DNA of 37,588 bases from Geobacteraceae bacterium (GTDB lineage Bacteria; Desulfobacterota; Desulfuromonadia; Geobacterales; Pseudopelobacteraceae): NCBI GenBank assembly GCA_021286935.1, contig JAJTBI010000021.1, positions 1 through 37,588 on the forward strand, written 5' to 3'. A program made the position numbers and the translations under genes. The notes beneath the pieces were generated by a model. The model had not been told where the DNA came from, did no database searches, and saw only the letters and a list, made by a program, of their open reading frames with translations. The first letter of the stretch is position 1. Every line of letters starts with the position of its first letter. Below, in pieces: positions 33,855 to 37,588 of this stretch.

Positions 33855-33895
33855 GAGAGGGGATGCGGATTTAAAGCATCCCCTCTCCAGTTTTT
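33855..33895 (+). terminator. Intrinsic terminator of the structured RNA
   Basis: A perfect 12-bp stem, GAGAGGGGATGC (33855-33866) with its reverse complement (33876-33887), a 9-base loop, then CAG and T5. One of the strongest terminators in the window. Confidence 0.88.
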
Positions 33896-33901
33896 GGGAG
33901 G
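33896..33901 (+). promoter_or_regulatory. Ribosome binding site pointing to a CTG start
   Basis: GGGAGG directly after the terminator T-run. It is 8 bases from an in-frame CTG at 33910 but 20 bases from the TTG at 33922, so it favours CTG as start of the TonB-like gene. Confidence 0.5.
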
Positions 33902-33921
33902 ATGTACCCCTGGCCAGAGGG

Positions 33922-34800
33922 TTGTCATCAGATCAGTATGTAGAAAAGACGTTTCTGTACCTGCTGCTCATTTCAATTGTGCTGCACGTGGCAGTCTTTG
34001 TAACGTGGTATCTCTGGCCCAAGAAGCAACAACAGCAGATTTCAGAGCCCACCTTTATTGATCTCCAGGGTATGCCGGAGCTCAAGACCCCCCCCCCTCA
34101 ACAAGAGGTGCAGAAGGCACGTCCGTCTGACAAGCGTCGTCGAGTTGCCAAAGAAACCGCCCCGCGGCAGACACTACCGGTAGCTCCTGCTCCTAAAACA
34201 GCACCTGCACGACAGTCAGCCAGAGTTAAGCCGTCTGCAGCACCTGGACGCCCCGGTTCGACCGGAGCACCTGCCAAGCCTTCGGAAGCGGGCAGTTCCG
34301 TGCATGAGCTGTTACGGCGGAAACCGCAACAACAGGCAGGGACAGGAGGCGGGGGAGGTGGTACCAAACCGCAGCCCAATCTGGCCCCCAGTGCCAGCCG
34401 GATGGCGCAACTCGAAGAAAACTACCGCCGCCGGTTTGCTGATGATATCGCTAATGGTGACACAGGCTTCCTGAATACTGATGATGTGCAACTGGGTTCT
34501 CTACTAAGGCGTTTTGAGGAGCGGGTGTATGGTGTCTGGCGCTATCCTGCTGCAGCTGCTCTGCGGGGTGATGAAGGGGTCGTGGCAATGAAAATCACCT
34601 TTAACCGTGCTGGCGATATTACGAAATATGAGCTGCTGAATGGTTCCGGTAAAAATATACTTGATGAGGAAGTTTTCAGAATATTAAGGGTGATCCAGAC
34701 TGGTGGCGGTCTGGGTAAATTGCCCAGGTCTTATACAAAGGATGAGTTTAAGCTGATTGCATTCTTCCAGTATGGCAATGCCCGCGGCAGGTTGCGTTAA
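33922..34800 (+). CDS. TonB-family energy-transducer-like protein
   Basis: A 292-residue envelope protein (296 if the CTG at 33910 is used). It has one N-terminal signal-anchor helix (about 10-31, LYLLLISIVLHVAVFVTWYLW), a long Pro/Ala/Lys-rich periplasm-spanning region (to about residue 150, with a Gly6 run), and a C-terminal TonB-like domain: RRFEERVYGVWRYPAAAALRG, VAMKITFNRAGDITKYELLNGSG and FRILRVIQTGG. TonB proteins carry proton-motive-force energy from ExbB/ExbD to outer-membrane receptors; no exbB or exbD gene is in the window. No ATG exists before the helix, so the start is TTG or CTG. It converges with the next gene with a 4-base overlap. Confidence 0.85.
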   Translation: MSSDQYVEKTFLYLLLISIVLHVAVFVTWYLWPKKQQQQISEPTFIDLQGMPELKTPPPQQEVQKARPSDKRRRVAKETAPRQTLPVAPAPKTAPARQSARVKPSAAPGRPGSTGAPAKPSEAGSSVHELLRRKPQQQAGTGGGGGGTKPQPNLAPSASRMAQLEENYRRRFADDIANGDTGFLNTDDVQLGSLLRRFEERVYGVWRYPAAAALRGDEGVVAMKITFNRAGDITKYELLNGSGKNILDEEVFRILRVIQTGGGLGKLPRSYTKDEFKLIAFFQYGNARGRLR

Positions 34801-35489
34801 GGCTGTACAATCAGCCGTAACGGGCGCTGGCGTTGTGCATCTGCCGGAACGAGGTAGATGTGTGTGCTACCGTTGGTATCTTTTTCAGCATGTTCCTGCT
34901 GGTAGGAGAGGGCAAGGGCATCGATAATCTTCTGCGCTGTCTGACCTGCTGTTTCATCCCCCCTGATATTTACCAATTCCACTTGATGTTCCTCCAACAG
35001 ACGGCTGTAGGTATAGGCCTCAGCAACCTGAAGCCCGCAGGTTACCATAAGATCCAGTTGCCCATGATTCACCGTGGCAACCGGTTTCAGGTCCAACCCA
35101 TTCAGCAATAGTTCTGACGGAACCGTGCGTGCCAGTGCAACAGCAATCCGCTCAGCCAGCTGGCAGGGATTGTCTCCCCGATGCAGGATCAGTTCGGACT
35201 GTTCAGGGGGTGGTTGTGGTGTTGGGGTAAGGGCGATTTCAGGCTGCTTGATTGCAGGCTTTGCATCTGCAATTGCAGGTTGTTTCTTTGGCGTTGCCTT
35301 GGCCTCACTCTTCTTTTTCCTGGGTGGGGCAGCCTTCTTGGGAGCAGCAGGTTGTGATGGTTTTTTTAGCTCTTTCAGATCCAGATCAAAACCGGGGGCA
35401 GCCCAGGTGATCTGTGCCAGAAGCAGCATCAGTGCAGAACTGAACAGTGCTACAGGTGCGAGTAGTCTGGTGTATATGCTGTGCCTCAT
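34797..35489 (-). CDS. Secreted protein of unknown function with Lys/Pro/Ala-rich linker
   Basis: A 230-residue predicted periplasmic protein. Signal peptide about 1-31 (LLAPVALFSSALMLLLAQ, cleavage near TWA-AP), then a Lys/Pro/Ala-rich linker (about 40-95), then a folded C-terminal half (about 97-228) with two Cys (NPCQLAERIAVALA and VTCGLQVAEAYT) that could form a disulfide. I do not recognise the domain. The longer frame to 35510 is less likely because the ATG at 35489 has AAGGA 6 bases upstream. It lies just after recO and overlaps the convergent TonB-like gene by 4 bases. Envelope location is well supported, function is not. Confidence 0.75.
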   Translation of the reverse strand: MRHSIYTRLLAPVALFSSALMLLLAQITWAAPGFDLDLKELKKPSQPAAPKKAAPPRKKKSEAKATPKKQPAIADAKPAIKQPEIALTPTPQPPPEQSELILHRGDNPCQLAERIAVALARTVPSELLLNGLDLKPVATVNHGQLDLMVTCGLQVAEAYTYSRLLEEHQVELVNIRGDETAGQTAQKIIDALALSYQQEHAEKDTNGSTHIYLVPADAQRQRPLRLIVQP

Positions 35490-35516
35490 AGCGAATCCTT
35501 GTTCTTTCAACGGCTT

Positions 35517-36140
35517 TCAGTTCAGATTGTCAAGAAATGCCCTGCTTTTTAGTGGATGGGTACAGTGGCTGCTGATCTGACGATCAAGCAGGCGTCCTGC
35601 TGCCTCAAGTTCTGCATCAGCAAACCTGATTTTTCCAAAACTGCCGGTCTTCATGCAATCAGAAAGCGGTTGCAGCAGCGCTGTATCCAGTACCGGACGA
35701 TAGCCCAGGATATTCAGGACGTTTATTTCAAAGAATCTACGGTCTGCTGCTGACCCTGGTTGGGCTGCCAGATGGTCAAACAGGGTGGATAGCAGCCTGT
35801 ACAGTCTGGGCAGGGGATGTCCTTCCGGGGTTAGTGCCTCAACCAGTTCGCAAGCATACAGTGCCAGGGCCAGAGATTCAAGCTGTTCGCGCAACTCAGG
35901 GTAGCAACTGCTCTGCTCGATCCGCTCAATCCTGCTTAAACCGTCTTCTTTTAAGGATAAGGTTACTTCAAGCCGATTGGTCGGCTCCAGCTGTCCGCCA
36001 AACCGCTTGCGGCTGGCCCGTGCAGACTTGGCAAATCCGCGCAGGCGGCCATGTTCCAGGGTGAAGAGCGATACAATCCGGTCACTCTCACCGTAGTTGA
36101 GGGTTGAAAGGATTATGGCCTGACACTGCTCGGATTTCAT
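35517..36140 (-). CDS. recO: DNA repair protein RecO
   Basis: Works with RecF and RecR to load RecA on SSB-coated gaps. The N-terminal OB-fold (about 1-80) begins CQAIILSTLNYGESDRIVSLFTLEHG and has LRGFAKSARASRKRFGG, a clear RecO signature. A helical domain follows (ELVEALTPEGHPLPRLYRLL). At 207 residues it is shorter than many RecO proteins (about 240), and the C-terminal region after LNILGYRPVLD lacks the paired CxxC zinc motif found in many members. Only 2 bases separate it from polA, so polA and recO are cotranscribed. Confidence 0.9.
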   Translation of the reverse strand: MKSEQCQAIILSTLNYGESDRIVSLFTLEHGRLRGFAKSARASRKRFGGQLEPTNRLEVTLSLKEDGLSRIERIEQSSCYPELREQLESLALALYACELVEALTPEGHPLPRLYRLLSTLFDHLAAQPGSAADRRFFEINVLNILGYRPVLDTALLQPLSDCMKTGSFGKIRFADAELEAAGRLLDRQISSHCTHPLKSRAFLDNLN

Positions 36141-36142
36141 GA

Positions 36143-37588
36143 TTAATGTGCTTCGCTCCAGTTCTTGCCGTAATTAATATCTACTTTTAGCGGCACCTTC
36201 AGCGCCACGGCCTGTGACATCTCCCGGTTCACCAGTTCCCGCATCTGTTCCAGCTCCGATTCCAGCACCTCAAAGACCAGTTCGTCATGCACCTGCATGA
36301 TCAGACGGCTCTGCAACCCTTCGGCACGGATGGCGCGATCAACCCCCAGCATGGCCTGCTTGATGATATCGGCTGCCGAACCCTGGATCGGGTAGTTGAT
36401 GGCGTTGCGTTCCGCAAAGGAACGCAGGTTACCGTTGCTGCTGGTGATATCGGCAATCGGCAGTTTCCTCCCTAAAATAGTAGTGACATATCCTGTCTCT
36501 TTTGCGTTGGCGATGCAGGAGTCAAGAAAGGCGATTGCTCCGCTGTGGCGCTCTTTATAGGCGCTGATGAATTTCTCTGCCACGTTACGGGCCACCCCCA
36601 ACTGCTTGGACAGAGAAAAGGCGCCCTGGCCGTAGATAATGCCGAAGTTGATGGTCTTGGCCTGACGCCGCATCTCGCTGGTGACCATCTCCGGGAACAG
36701 GCCGAACACCTCACTGGCCGTGCGGGTATGGATATCCTCGTCCTGGCTGAAGGCATCACAGAATACCGGATCAGCCGATAAGTGTGCCAGCACCCGCAGC
36801 TCGATCTGGGAGTAGTCAGCAGCCAGGATCACGCAACCCGGCGGGGCAATAAATGCCTCGCGGATACGGCGTCCTTCGTCGGTGCGGATCGGGATATTCT
36901 GCAGGTTGGGGTCTGAGGAGGAAAGCCTGCCGGTGGAGGTCACTGCCTGATTATAGGAGGTATGGACGCGGCCCTGCCTGTCGGTCAGCTTGGCCAGTGC
37001 ATCGGTATAGGTGGACTTCAGCTTGGCCAGCCCACGGTAATCCAGCAACAGCCGGGCGATCTCATGCTTTTCAGCCAGCCCGGTCAGCACCTCGTTGTCG
37101 GTTGATCTGCCGGTCTTGCCCTTGGTCTTCTTACCGGCCTGCAGCCCCAGCCGTTCAAACAGCACCTCTTCCAACTGTTTGGGAGAGTTAAGGTTAAACG
37201 GCCCGCCTGCCAGCTCGATAATCCGCTTTTCCAGCTCTTGCATCCGTCCGCCAAAGCCATGACCCAGCTCGGCCAGATAACCCAGATCCAGCAGCACGCC
37301 ATGCTGTTCCATCCGGGTCATAATCTCCATCAGCGGCATCTCCAGCTCAAACAGCAGTTTCTCCAGCCCCTGTTCCTGCAGCATCGGTAACAGCTTCTCA
37401 TGCAGCAGCCAGGTGGCATCAGCATCCTCGGCAGCATAGCGGGTGGCCTTCTCAATCTCCACTTCACTGAAACAGATCCGGTTTTTGCCACTACCGGTCA
37501 CCTCGTCGTAGGAGACCATCTTGTGATTCAGGTGTTCCTGGGCCAGGGCATCCAGGCCATGGCCGCCGCGGGAGGGGTTCAGTAGGTA
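36143..37588 (-). CDS. polA: DNA polymerase I, 3' part (5' end outside window)
   Basis: The frame is open to the window edge, giving the C-terminal 481 residues of PolA; the ATG at 37519 is internal, not a start. The visible part begins near the end of the 3'-5' exonuclease domain, whose motif III YAAEDAD is intact, so proofreading is probably kept. Then the polymerase domain follows: motif A DYSQIELRVLAHLS, motif B RRQAKTINFGIIYG with the dNTP-selecting Phe, and motif C MQVHDELVFEV. It fills gaps in repair and removes Okazaki primers. recO follows 2 bases after its stop. Confidence 0.97.
   Translation of the reverse strand, partial: YLLNPSRGGHGLDALAQEHLNHKMVSYDEVTGSGKNRICFSEVEIEKATRYAAEDADATWLLHEKLLPMLQEQGLEKLLFELEMPLMEIMTRMEQHGVLLDLGYLAELGHGFGGRMQELEKRIIELAGGPFNLNSPKQLEEVLFERLGLQAGKKTKGKTGRSTDNEVLTGLAEKHEIARLLLDYRGLAKLKSTYTDALAKLTDRQGRVHTSYNQAVTSTGRLSSSDPNLQNIPIRTDEGRRIREAFIAPPGCVILAADYSQIELRVLAHLSADPVFCDAFSQDEDIHTRTASEVFGLFPEMVTSEMRRQAKTINFGIIYGQGAFSLSKQLGVARNVAEKFISAYKERHSGAIAFLDSCIANAKETGYVTTILGRKLPIADITSSNGNLRSFAERNAINYPIQGSAADIIKQAMLGVDRAIRAEGLQSRLIMQVHDELVFEVLESELEQMRELVNREMSQAVALKVPLKVDINYGKNWSEAH

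Noticed and set aside
33422..33928. 168-residue minus-strand frame across the aroF 3' end and the RNA region
   Set aside because: It spans a coding 3' end, a terminator and the structured RNA; composition unlike a protein.

Overview
The window looks like chromosome from a Geobacter-type member of the Desulfuromonadota/Geobacterales, close to the Pelobacter propionicus / Trichlorobacter lovleyi side of the group. This is inferred from gene style and order: an hrcA-grpE-dnaK-dnaJ block under a CIRCE operator, a membrane-anchored two-heme c-type cytochrome, a che operon containing an HDOD gene, and a divergent sigma-54 regulator. I could not run a database comparison. Coding density is high and almost all of the sequence is ordinary core chromosome.

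Layout. 1-1222: end of an integrated element. The C-terminal part of a tyrosine recombinase runs up to the 3' end of a minus-strand tRNA-Gly(GCC) gene, the usual geometry of a tRNA-targeting island whose body lies left of the window. 1311-3252 (minus): murI, a GerMN-domain protein and a conserved protein of unknown function form a tight operon. 3407-8335 (plus): heat-shock block with a perfect CIRCE, then hrcA, grpE, dnaK, a perfect palindrome, and dnaJ. 8405-9060: small membrane protein plus diheme cytochrome. 9127-10901 (minus): coaE and a THUMP-type RNA methyltransferase overlapping by ATGA. 10987-13216 (plus): tRNA-Arg(CCG), a DoxX-like membrane protein, prfC. 13588-18850 (minus): cheW-cheA-cheR-HDOD-cheB. 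19141-22016 (plus): sigma-54 activator with a partly degenerate receiver, a lytic transglycosylase, and a DUF4124/retropepsin-like protein. 22027-25782: priA (minus), a membrane metallophosphoesterase (plus) and a 69-residue protein (minus). 25970-33591 (plus): hsp20-lon-thiL-tkt-crp/fnr-aroF, tightly packed with several overlaps. 33643-33895: a structured RNA with promoter and terminator, best read as 6S RNA. 33922-37588: a TonB-like protein, a convergent secreted protein, recO and the 3' part of polA.

How the genes work together. There are two proteostasis blocks: the CIRCE/HrcA-controlled DnaK machine, and Hsp20 translationally coupled to Lon. thiL, tkt and aroF follow one metabolic line: ThiL makes thiamine diphosphate, transketolase needs it and can make erythrose-4-phosphate, and AroF consumes that compound, with a CRP/FNR-type regulator gene between the last two. 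The che operon encodes a kinase, coupling protein, receptor methyltransferase and methylesterase, but no CheY and no receptor.

I did not find a convincing undescribed multi-gene system. The most interesting points are the island junction at tRNA-Gly (a recombinase lacking the first catalytic Arg, and an antisense tRNA terminator inside its reading frame), the candidate 6S RNA, a possible CTG start in the TonB-like gene, and the REP-like palindrome between dnaK and dnaJ.
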